Below, in pieces: positions 53,042 through 63,010 of a stretch of 64,000 nt of DNA (the stretch's first letter is position 1; every line of letters starts with the position of its first letter). Location of the stretch: assembly GCF_024679245.1 (NCBI RefSeq), contig NC_090183.1:22677355-22741354 (forward strand), in the 5' to 3' direction. The notes beneath the pieces are model-generated. The model ran no database searches, was not told where the DNA came from, and worked only from the letters and a program-made list of their open reading frames with translations. The DNA comes from Pseudorasbora parva. Its lineage: Eukaryota > Chordata > Actinopteri > Cypriniformes > Gobionidae. A program made the position numbers and the translations under genes.

Positions 53042-53869
53042 TGTCACATGTCTATCTGTCTGTTGCCACCATCATCCCTCATTAGTTTAGTTTAGCCCTG
53101 TTATGTTAATTGATCATCAATTGTATCACCTGTCCCCTTTATGTTCTTATCAGTCTATGGCTGCGTCCGAAAACCTATGCAGCTGACAATCAGACAATGA
53201 CTCTGCAGGCAGCGTTTTGTGCATGAAGGCACCTCACGAAACTAATTTCGGACAGACTTCTAAGGCAGTGTAACAGTTTAATGATAGACTGTATTACAGT
53301 TAAATAGAGAGAGCTCTGGTGATAACTAAACACCTACTGTATTTAATTACTACAGTAGTGATTTCTCGCTAGAAATTATATCAGAAGTGGAATATGTTGG
53401 TAAAAAACTTACATTTACACACAAACTGACCAGCAAACGCAACTTCTGGACACCATCTTTTCCCCCCAGCTCAACTGTCACTAAATGGAAAGCACAGGAT
53501 TGTGGGATATCAAAAGCAGCGAAGGAATGTGTGCTGCCTTCAAAAATCGATTAGATGAAGGTATCTCAGGAGACAGGAAGTGAAGTAAACATTAGATTTG
53601 GACGTGGCTCGATGCCTTCCTGCCTTGAAATGTGTCCTCCGAAGGCAGCTTTTTGCAGGTTTCGTTCGGACACAGCCTGCGTATTTAGTTCCTCTGTGTT
53701 CACTCTGTCTTTGTCCGTCGTCGTCAGTACACCCGGCTCTGTACCTGTCCTGACTGAAGTCTATGTTACCAGAGGTGAAGTTCCATTAAAGTGTTATTTA
53801 CTGAAGTCATCTTCCTCGTCCTTCTTCATCTTCTTCTGCGTGCATTCTTATCACCACTGGGGCCTGACA
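53042..53869 (+). repeat. 5' LTR, interrupted by a small transposon
   Basis: TGTCA...TGACA ends. Without the 517-bp insert and its 5-bp duplication it is 306 bp, against 309 bp for the 3' LTR; the 3-bp difference is the indel at CCCCTTTATG versus CCCCCTCGTTATG. Confidence 0.9.
53160..53676. mobile_element. Inverted-repeat element nested in the 5' LTR
   Basis: Left end GCTGCGTCCGAAAACCT and right end AGGTTTCGTTCGGACACAGC are inverted with few differences. Comparison with the intact 3' LTR shows CTGTG at the site; here CTATG (53155-53159) and CTGCG (53677-53681) flank the insert, a diverged 5-bp duplication. No gene inside. Confidence 0.85.
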
Positions 53870-53941
53870 GAACGATGGACCAAACAAACCAACTAAAGTA
53901 TACCAAGATCGACGTTTGTAGGAGTTTATTTTATTTTCTGC

Positions 53942-55271
53942 GTGCACCATGACCCTTTCTGCGAGCTAATGTGCCTTGAGCAGGGAGAAAGCTCCCTCAA
54001 GAGACATTTAGAACTCTTCATGGATCTCGCCCATCAGACCACCGTCCCGGACTACTGCCTGTGCTCGTTCCTGTTCGTGGGACTCTACGCCGCCACACAA
54101 GCACAGCTGTCCAGGAAGGGTCCTCGAGGGAGCTTCTCATCGTATGTGGAGTGGGTGCTGGCATCCTGCAACTCACTGGTCACCGATGTGGATGCCGCCA
54201 GCCCCACTCCTGATCCAGGACCCAGCCCAGTACCACCTCACGACGAGGAATGGCAGGACGTGCCCACCGCAGATGGAGAAAAGACCTCGGCAGCAAAGCC
54301 TGAGGGGAATCCGTCTGACCAGGTGTGCGAGCCGACTGACCCTTCCATCGCCGAGGGAGTCCTCGAGGAGTTGAGGGAGATGAGCCCTGACCACCCTCCC
54401 GCCACTGAGAGTGAGTACTGGATCAGCCTGGACAGTTTGCTTTCCTGTGGAGAGAACAATTTCCTGTGCCCCCTCATCGCATCGAAACCTTCGTCATCAG
54501 TCTTGTTAATCCCACCCATCCACCCTCTCCCACCACCTCTCCAAAGTGCAAGCTACTGCCATAGTCCTGTGAACACCATCTTTTATCTTCAGTCTCCTCC
54601 TCAGTCTTCTACCACTCCTATAGACCAGTCATCGTCTCCTCCCATCAGTCCCTCACCTTCACCTCTGCCTCCTCTCAGTGGCGCGGTCAACCCGCGGATC
54701 TGCTGGGAGTCACCGATCCCTGGAAGGTTGAAGCCTGTGGCTCCGCCTCCAGCCTCCGGGGGTTCCTCCCTCGGCTCCAGCAAGGACCATCGGCCATTCA
54801 GCATCGCAGGGCTCCCTCGGTACGTCTGCTCCACCTGGGTCAGACGTCGCCATGCCTCCGCCGCGGACTTGCGAGCTGTTCGCTGCTCTCCAGGGGGGGG
54901 GGGGGGGGGGTCGTCGTGGAGACTCTTCAGTCTTCAGTCTCGCTCCACCCCATCGGCCTTCCATCTACGCGGTGGGCTTCATCCTCGTCGTCATCGCCCT
55001 AGGTCGTCCCCAAGGTGGCGGCGAATGTCACTCCACCTTGGCTCCTCCCTCCTGCGATGCCGCCTTGGGGCATCCTCCTGGCTGGGACCTGGATCCTCAT
55101 TGGGATGTCCCTCCTCTAGGCCATCCTGTGGCTCCTCCCACCTTTCACTCCTTCCTGGACTCTTATTCTTAATCTTCTATTTCTCTGTCTGTTGCCAGGT
55201 CCTGTGTCCGCGCCCTCCTCCGGAGCCCTCCGGAGCCCTCCGGAGCCCTCCGGAGCCCTCCGGAGGGGGCA
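53942..55271 (+). pseudogene. gag-like reading frame of the LTR element
   Basis: The frame opens after a stop at 53894 and reads HHDPFCELMCLEQGESSL, then HLELFMDLAHQTTVPDYCL and SFLFVGL. These blocks recur, as I remember them, in many predicted cyprinid proteins that derive from LTR elements; the role would be capsid-like packaging. There is no good ATG at the head: the frame enters through GTG at 53942 and its first ATG is near residue 10. From about residue 85 it becomes Pro/Ser-rich and acidic, with no zinc knuckle. A G run at 54894-54910 probably marks a frame slip. It runs without a stop into the 3' LTR, so the downstream half is doubtful. Confidence 0.65.
55217..55266. repeat. 10-bp minisatellite (CCGGAGCCCT)n
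   Basis: About five tandem units directly before the polypurine tract. Each unit boundary makes CTCCGGAG, a perfect palindrome. Confidence 0.93.
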
Positions 55272-55274
55272 TAA

Positions 55275-55583
55275 TGTCACATGTCTATCTGTCTGTTGCC
55301 ACCATCATCCCTCATTAGTTTAGTTTAGCCTTGTTATGTTAATTGATCATCATCTGTATCACCTGTCCCCCTCGTTATGTTCTCATCAGTCTGTGTATTT
55401 AGTTCCTCTGTGTTCACTCTGTCTTTGTCCGCCGTCGTCAGTACACCCGGCTCTGTACCTGACCTGACTGAAGTCTATGTTACCAGAGGTGAAGTTCCAT
55501 TAAAGTGTTATTTACTGAAGTCATCTTCCTCGTCCTTATTCATCTTCTTCTGCGTGCATTCTCATCACCACTGGGGCCTGACA
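55275..55583 (+). repeat. 3' LTR
   Basis: Intact 309-bp LTR with TGTCA...TGACA ends; used above to date and size the insert in the 5' LTR. Confidence 0.92.
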
Positions 55584-55588
55584 AACTT

Positions 55589-55904
55589 ATTGATATTTTA
55601 AGACAAAATAAAGTGTTTTTTTTTTACTTTCTTTTTAAAAATTATTATTATTTTATTAGTATTAGTATTGTATTATTATCAGGACCAACAAATATTCCTC
55701 CATTTCATCATTATACAATATATTCAACATTATAGGGGTTTAATGTAGTATTGTCAGCCACTGAATCTCTGAAAACCTTTTTTTTTATTTTTCTCACGCC
55801 TACTTTCAATGAAGGCAGCATTCTCTCCCGACTACTAAAATCGTATGTGGTCTGGTGATTTAAATGATGTTTGCGCTTTCACTATAAGGAGTGTCACTGC
55901 CGCT
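55589..55904. other. Unassigned AT-rich sequence
   Basis: T runs and ATT-rich tracts; no gene. Confidence 0.45.
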
Positions 55905-56133
55905 TTAAAGGATTAGTTCGCCCAAAAATTAAATTGATGTCATTAATGACTCACCCTAATGTCGTTCCACACCTGTAAGACTCCATTCATCTTCAGAACA
56001 CAGTTTAAGATATTTTATATTTTAGTCCCAAAACTATGCACACTGTACTGTCCATGTCCAGAAAGCTAATTAAAACATCATCAAAGTAGTCCATATGTGA
56101 CATCAGTTGGTTGATTAGAATCTCTTCTATAGT
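55905..56133 (-). mobile_element. TTAA-type MITE, fragment (family copy D)
   Basis: Starts TTAAAGGATTAGTTCGCCC at 55905 and matches copy C (GACTCACCCTAATG, CATATGTGACATCAGTTGG). It is cut at about 56133 by the retroposon that follows. Confidence 0.78.
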
Positions 56134-56510
56134 GATGGGGACACTATACTGACAAAAGAGCACTGTCTTTCGGATGAGACGTTAAACCGAGGTCCTGACT
56201 CTCTGTGGTCGTTAAAAATCCCAGGATGTCTTTCGGAAAAAGAGTAGGGGTGTAACCCCGGCATCCTGGCCAAATTTGCCCATTGGCCCCTGTCCATCAT
56301 GGCTTCCTAATAATCCCCATATCCTGATTGGCTTCATCACTCGGTCTCCTCTCCACCAATCAGCTGGTGTGTGGTGAGCGTTCTGGCGCAATATGGCTGC
56401 CGTCGCATCATCCAGGTGGATGCTGCACATTGGTGGTGGTTGAGGAGATTCCCCCTTTCTATGTAAAGCACTTTGAGTGCCTTGAAAAGCATTATTATTA
56501 TTATTATTAA
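56134..56510 (+). mobile_element. L2-type retroposon 3' tail
   Basis: TTCGGATGAGACGTTAAACC, GAGTAGGGGTGTAACCCC and CGTCGCATCATCCAGGTGG are well-known blocks of a fish L2/SINE-type tail. It ends ATGTAAAGCACTTTGAGTGC and an ATT repeat at 56493-56510, the usual L2 3' end. No coding part remains. Confidence 0.75.
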
Positions 56511-56579
56511 ACAAAGCTCTCTCTTTTTTGCTGGAGACCATTCAACTGCTACACTGCATCAGAAGTCTGTCTGAAATCG

Positions 56580-58698
56580 TTTTGTGAGATGCCTTTATGC
56601 AATAAATGTTGCCTATAAAGACACCCTTCATGCTTTCAATGTTGAACTAGGCAAAGCTAGACAGACCTTCTTCTCAAATATTATAAACAGAAACAAAGAC
56701 AACACGAACACTCTTTTTGCAACTGTCGAGAGACTAACAACCCCCCCAAGTCACACTCCTAGTTAAATGCTCTCAGACAGTAAATGCTGTGAGTTTGCTT
56801 CCTACTTCTCCGAGAAAATCAATAATATCAGAAAGACGATCAGCCCATCCACAATTTGCTCTGGGGTCAGTCAAATCAGACCAAAACCGCGGAAAATTGC
56901 TATGTCAGATTTCAAAGCAATTAGAAGAAACAGTACAGCATCTTAAAACATCAACCTGTGCCCTTGAAACACTCCCCACTTCTTTTTTTCACAAGTGTGT
57001 TTAACTGTTAAGAAGCAGATTTCCTAGAAGTGGTGAACTCCTCACTTCTCTATGGGACTTTTCCAAACTCCCTTAAAACCGCAATAGTTAAGCCTCTCCT
57101 GAAAAAGAGAACTCCATACTGAGCAACTACAGACCAACGTCAAATCTCCCCTTCATAGGCAAGATCATTGAAAAAGTTGTTTTCAATCAGCTGAACAAAT
57201 TCTTAAGCTCGAATGGATACTTTGACAATTTTCAATCTGGTTTCCGTCCGCATCACAGAACAGAGACAGTGCTCATAAAGATTATACATAAATAATATTT
57301 GCTTAAATACTGATACAGGCAAAATATCAATTCTAGTACAACTGGACCTCAGTGCTGCATTCAACACTGTTGACCACAACATACTTCTAGTCAGGCTGGA
57401 AAACTGGGTTGGGCTTTCTGGGAAGGTTCTCAAATGGTTCAGGTCATACTTAGAAGGGAGAGGTTATTATGTGAGTATAGGAGACCATAAGTCTGAGTGG
57501 ACATCCATGACATGCGGAGTCCCACAAGGGTCAATTCTTGCACCACTCCTGTTTAACCTGTATATGCTGCCACTGAGCCAAATAATGAAAAAGAACAATA
57601 TTGCTTACCACAGCTATGCTGATGACACCCAGGTCTACTTAGCACTATCACGCAATGACTATAGCCCCATTGACTCCCTGTGCAAATGCATTGATGAAGT
57701 TAACGACTGGATGTGCCAAAACTATCTTCAGTTAAACAAAGAAAAAACTGAAATCACTACATTTGGAAACAAAGATAAAATTCTCAAGGTGAATGCATAT
57801 CTTAAGGCTAAAGGTCTGATAACAAAAAATCAAGTCAGGAATATTGGTGTGATTTTGGTGTCAGACCTGAGTTTCAGTAGTCATGTCAAAGCAATAACTA
57901 AATCAGCTTACTATCATCTGAAAATATTGCAAGAATTAGATGGTTTGTTTCCAGGCAAGACTTAAAGAAACTGGTTCATGCTTTCATCACCAGTAGGGTG
58001 GACTATTGTAATGGCGTTCTCACCGGCCTTCCCAAAAAGACCACTAGACAGCTGCAGCTCATACAGAATGCTGCTGCCAGGATTGTGAGCAGAACCAGAA
58101 AATATGACCACATCACACCAGTCCCCAGGTCTTTACACTGGCTTCCAGTTCCATCTAAGATCGATTTTAAAGTACTCCTACTTGTTTATAAATCTCTCAA
58201 TGACCTAGGACCTAAATACATCGCAGATATGCTGATTAAATACGAACCCAACAGATCACTCAGATCAGCAGGATCAAATCAGATCGAAATTCCAAGAGTT
58301 CACTCAAAGCAAGGAGAGTCTGCCTTTAGCTATTATGCCAGCCGTAGTTGGAACCAGCTTCCCGAACAGATCAGATGTGCTCCAACAGTAGCCACATTCA
58401 AATCCAGACTCAAAACACATCTGTTTAGCTGTGCATTTACTGAATGAGCACTGTGCCATTGTACGTCTGACTGATTGCACCTTATCTATGCATCATTTTT
58501 AAAATTCTTTTTATAACTGTTTTAGTTTACCTGTTCTTTTCTTTGGTTATCATCATTTTATTATTTTTAATTCTCTTTACATTGTATTCTTTTTCTTATG
58601 CATTTTTTATCCCTATTTTAATTCCTTTCTATGTAAAGCACTTTGAATTGCCATAGTGTATGAAATGTGCTATATAAATAAACTTGCCTTGCCTTGCC
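56580..58698 (+). mobile_element. L2-clade LINE, 5'-truncated
   Basis: A second L2 starts in the linker before the RT (residue block ELGKARQTFF near 56645) and runs through RT and C-terminal domains to a typical 3' tail: ATGTAAAGCACTTTGAATTG, GTGCTATATAAATAAAC and (TTGCC)n ending at 58698. The endonuclease domain is missing, as expected of 5' truncation by incomplete reverse transcription. The RT region has several stops before 57470. Confidence 0.9.
56584..58447 (+). pseudogene. LINE (L2) reverse transcriptase, broken
   Basis: Frames 57471-57965 and 57998-58447 carry the best parts. The first has GVPQGSILAPLLFN and SYADDTQVYL, the RT motif with the catalytic YADD, then the thumb. The second is the C-terminal region typical of L2/CR1 (DYCNGVLTGLP, QNAAARIVSRTR, SLHWLPV, LLLVYKSL). 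They are separated by one frameshift near 57950. Upstream, 56584-57470, pieces such as ASYFSEKINNIRKTIS survive between stops and shifts. Dead copy. Confidence 0.88.
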
Positions 58699-59539
58699 AC
58701 TAAGCAGACGTAACTGATGGCACTGAAGATTGCCCCAGCGGAGCAGAAGACCAGCATGGTGGGCGTCAGAGGAACTGCAGACCATCACAGCAGCACATCA
58801 GTGGTGTGTCCACCAAACTGGATGCTAGTCTCATGGGCACCACGCCAGAGTCCTGGCGTGGTGCCCATGACTGCTGAAGGCTCTGGTGCGGCGGTCATGA
58901 TGGCTGATAACACTGCCATGGTGATCATAATGACTAGAGACTCTGTAATTGGAAATATTGGACTTGGAGGCGATAGACACCGTTATGGGCTGGAGCTTGG
59001 CGCCTTCAAGTTGCACACTGCCTTCCCCACATAAAAACATGTTTAGGGGAAGGTTCCTCCTCTACCTTCCCCACAGTTAAAAAGGAGCCTCTCAGAATCA
59101 ATGAATAGTCCATATAGTCACACAGACTATAAATAATCTCCCCACTAGGGAACCAAGATTTAATTGAGTTCGAAATGAAAAAATGTCTTTTACTGATTTC
59201 ATCGATAGGTATTTCATATATGATAACTCACAGATGTACGTAGCCTACTCCTCAGTTGAAAAGATTTCTAAAGAGCAGGCAAAAAATCTAAACAATGAAA
59301 CCGGGAACCAGGAAAGAACGCTCAGACTTGCAGTTGTAACACAAACAAGACTTTGCAATGGAAACACAGGGCTTATAAAGGAAGAGCTAAACAAGGCAAA
59401 TCACACACAGCTGAACATAATCACACATAATGAGTCAGGCAATGAGTACTGGGACATGGACTTCATGATGAGGTAGCAAAGAAGACGGAAAGAGTGCCCG
59501 CTAGTGGTGATCATGGGCACTCAGCTGGCGGATGTGACA
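58699..59539 (-). mobile_element. Possible LTR-element remnant
   Basis: On the minus strand the part from 59539 starts TGTCACATCCGCC and contains CTTTATAAGCCC, a plausible TATA box of an LTR promoter. A matching second LTR, a CA end and target duplication were not found. The part 58715-59035 has an ATGG/CATG-rich, repetitive look and a long perfect hairpin. Family unknown. Confidence 0.35.
58831..58870. repeat. Perfect 18-bp inverted repeat with 4-nt loop
   Basis: TCATGGGCACCACGCCAG, loop AGTC, then the exact inverse CTGGCGTGGTGCCCATGA. It can form a stable hairpin on either strand. Confidence 0.97.
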
Positions 59540-59683
59540 TAAAACAATCAGTAATTATGGAAACTAACTGGGACTTGAACAAAGGAAATGGAAAAGGAAA
59601 CATGAACTAAACAAAAGAACAGAAACAACAGGGCAAAATCAGATATGGTACATCGTCCTAAAACACAAAACAAGACAGTGAAA
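59540..59683. other. Unassigned spacer
   Basis: A-rich; nothing recognised. Confidence 0.4.
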
Positions 59684-59786
59684 AATAGAATAGAATAGAA
59701 TAGAATAGAATAGAATAGAATAGAATAGAATAGAATAGAATAGAATAGAATAGAATAGAATAGAATAGAATAGAATAGAATAGAAT
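59684..59786. repeat. (AATAG)n pentanucleotide microsatellite
   Basis: About 20 uninterrupted units. Confidence 0.98.
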
Positions 59787-62070
59787 GCATACTACTTTCA
59801 ATACCACTAAGATGCCATTAAATATAAGATACTATTCCAAGTGATATTCAGCCTTTCTGTTCAAGCACACAGTCAGTGAAGACACTATTATAGTACACCA
59901 ATCTGACATTCACATTTAACAACACATCTACACATTTGTATGTTATAATATGCTTTTTTATTTATTTAAGCAACATACAGCTGTGTAATTCTGTTCATTT
60001 TCAGCTGTGTACATATGGGACAGTTTGCTTTCACAGTACTTGCTTAAATCTCAAATGCCAAGCAAAACCTCAAAGCATTTAGCTACTACAATGTCCATTT
60101 AATCATGTCATACCTAATACACAGCCTAGAGGCATCCCTAAAGACAAGCAAAGGTTCTTTATACACAGTGACAGCCGAGAGAGGTGCCATCACCAAAATG
60201 ATAAAGATTAAACAGGAGAGTTAAACAGGAGACTGCGTTTTCATGTCACTTTTTCTTCACACTGGACAGCAGAAGCACTTAAATAATCAACACTATTGTA
60301 TTCATACCTGTAATGACTACTGTCAGAGAGACAGCTACGCACTTGCTGATGCTCAAGTAAAAAGCTTGTAGGTCATTACAAACGATTTGTGATGTTCACA
60401 GTTTAAAGAGCCCACTTACATCTAATTTGATGTCAAGTCAGAGCAAACGAGGAGAGAAAAAATGAGAAATGGTTTTATTAATATTGATTATTTTAAATCA
60501 CACTTTGATCTAAGGCATTCTTTTTTCTTTTTCAGTTTAAAAATAAAATAAAACAGATACTCGAAAATGAGCCGGCCCAAAATTTGTAATAAAAAATGTA
60601 CAGCAAATAGATATTTTGTAAATAAACCTTAAACACGCAGATAAAGATATTAAATGTTATAAAACTTGTCTGTAATTTACATACAGACAACAGATAGAAA
60701 ATGGGTAACAAGCATTCTAAAATACATATAAAGTGAGAATATCTGAACAAATGATTCAAAAAATCCATTTTTGCGAGGGCAGTGGAGTCACAAATAAGGG
60801 CGCCTGCAGAAACACTTGCACACAAACACATATATCAACCTCAGCCTATCTGTGGAGAGGAACGAAATGAGATTTTTTTTCATGGTCTGATACGGTAGTG
60901 TGCGGAAATGCGTGAGGCGTTTTATAATCACAGATTCTAGGATTGGATGTCAGAGAAGGCTTGGGTGACGATCTATCACTGGCTCACCGCAGACACGGGA
61001 GGTCTTTAAAAGAGATGACTTCAAATGCACTGAGCAGAGCTTCTGTTCTTTGGTCCATCACTGCCATGTTGGGGTGGTGGTGGGGGGGGGGGGGGGAGGG
61101 GTACACACACATTCAGCTCTTATGAGGTCCCCACATTAAAAAAAAAAAAAAAATCTATTGGAGCAACTCCACAGACACACACATTAGCAGTGTAGTGTCT
61201 GTTCGAAAAACAACTGTTAACACAAACATAAACAAACAAACAAACACTGATCTACAAAAACACAAGACGGCTTTCAAACTCTTGCCTCACAGATTGAATC
61301 TTTTTGCTATCTGCTATTCAACTGTTCAATCTGCCAGACAAAAATATATTCTGGTCTCATCTTATTGTAATATGTTTATTCTTCATAGTGGGGAATTATA
61401 TATGTAATTTGTAAAGTAGTTTTTCTGGACTTTGAAACCTGTACATGCAGTAAGCCTACATTACATGTATCTGGAAATAATATATAGGTTATAAATAAGA
61501 TTTTTCAGATGGAAATCTGGTCAGATTATCACTTAACAGTCACAGAACATGCACTTGACATGTATAGTACCACCTAAATCGAGTCTGATTTATTTCTGGA
61601 TAATATTTTTTCATAATTTCTCTAAGTAGCTGCGAACACTGAGATTTCATAAACATTTAAACCAAAAGAGCATCTGTTACGTCTGTTTCTCGCTTTTTCT
61701 AGTGTTTGTGTGTACTAAGGATATATGGTTGGTTATTCACTGGATGGTCATGTTTACTTACGGGATATGGAAAAACTATATTCTCAGCTTGGCCAACCCC
61801 TTCGGATGCCCGCAAGTGATTTAATTTTATTAGTCGTGTGTCCTTTGGAATATCGCGTGATGTAACTATCTGAGAAGGGAATATCTCCTTTTTTTCCGAG
61901 AGTGTACATATTATACACATAATACATAATTATATGAATAAACTAATAAATGAGGCTTTCATATGTACTAATGTACACCCAAAATGATTTACCACCATGT
62001 CAGGGTTCAGTGTGCAGCATCCTTGGCATCCACACATTATACAGTTGCAGATATACAGTGGGTTGATAAG
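59787..62070. other. Unassigned sequence
   Basis: No gene recognised. A G run is at 61081-61095 and an A run at 61138-61153. Minus-strand frames near 60530-60830 are AT-driven. Confidence 0.4.
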
Positions 62071-62520
62071 TACAGTTGAGGTCAAAATTGTTGGCATCCC
62101 TGGTAAATATGATCAGATATCTGTACAAATATAAATCTGCATTGTTTATCCTTTTGATCTTTTATTAAACAAATCCTTAAAATCTAACCTTTCATTGAAG
62201 TAAAAAAATTGAAAATGGAGGGTAAATCACATTTTGAAATAAAGGCTTTTTCCCAAAACATATGTTGGCCACAATTATTGGCACCCTTTTATTAAATACT
62301 TTTTGCAACCTCCTTTCTTCAACAGCTCTTCAGAAGTCTTTCTTCTGATGAATGTGGCAAGAGTTCAGAGACCATTCCTCCATACAGAATCTCTCCAGAT
62401 CCTGCAGATTCCTAGATCCATGCTGGCGCTGCTTCTTTTCAGTTCACCCCACTCATTCTCTATAGGGTTCAGGTCAGGGGACTGGGACGGCTGTGGCAGA
62501 AGCTTCATTTTGTGTTCAGT
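62071..62520 (-). mobile_element. Tc1/mariner fragment (second family)
   Basis: Begins TACAGTTGAGGTCAAAATTG with TA at 62071, a known type of Tc1 terminus. Near 62450-62495 the minus strand encodes PSQSPDLNPIE, the block around the catalytic Glu of Tc1 transposases. The remaining transposase and the other end are missing. It is not the family at 2343 or 63011. Confidence 0.72.
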
Positions 62521-63008
62521 GACGCATTTGTGTGTTGATTTTGATGTTTATTTATTTATTCAGGCTGGAATAAACAATCTTTGCCGGTGTTGTAAAAAAA
62601 TAAAAGAATGTTATGATACACAGAGTATTTACCCAACATGATCATCATTTTTGAGAGAAATTGGGAAGGTGAATGCATATACAAACAAGCTCTCCATTTA
62701 GGATTTGAACAAATATAATCCAAGCCCTTTTGATGACGTGCATGATTATGTTACTGTTTATCATCTGTCCGTCATCGTCTAAAGCCCGCCCTGATGATTT
62801 CATTGGTCCGAACAGTTTCTGTTTGGAGATAATTACTCCTCTATGGAGCAAGGCCAGACCGAACTGCCAGACCTAAAAATGTTGTGGGCGGGGCTAAGTT
62901 CGGCTGGCATCAAGGCTAATTAATCACTATTTTCTAAACATCACGACTTACAAGAAAACTTATGTCCATCATTAATGTTGTGTTAGAGAACCCTGGTCAT
63001 TTACTACA
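62521..63008. other. Unassigned sequence
   Basis: Nothing recognised. Confidence 0.4.
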
Positions 63009-63010
63009 TA

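Larger units (their letters stand above)
53042..55583 (+). mobile_element. Non-autonomous LTR retrotransposon with gag-like frame
   Basis: Two direct LTRs (53042-53869, interrupted; 55275-55583) begin TGTCACATGTC and end GGGGCCTGACA. Flanks AACCT (53037-53041) and AACTT (55584-55588) agree at 4 of 5. The internal part is only about 1.4 kb: a gag-like frame, then Pro/Ser-rich sequence and a decamer repeat, then GGAGGGGGCATAA just before the 3' LTR as polypurine tract. No protease, RT or integrase is present, so it would depend on another element. A primer-binding site after 53869 is not obvious. LTRs differ at only a few positions outside the insert, so it is fairly young. Confidence 0.9.

Noticed and set aside
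54852..55172. Second plus-strand frame of 106 codons inside the LTR element
   Set aside because: Overlaps the gag-like frame after the G run; GC-rich low-complexity shadow.
60532..60831. 99-codon minus-strand frame of hydrophobic residues
   Set aside because: Explained by AT-rich composition; no conserved pattern.
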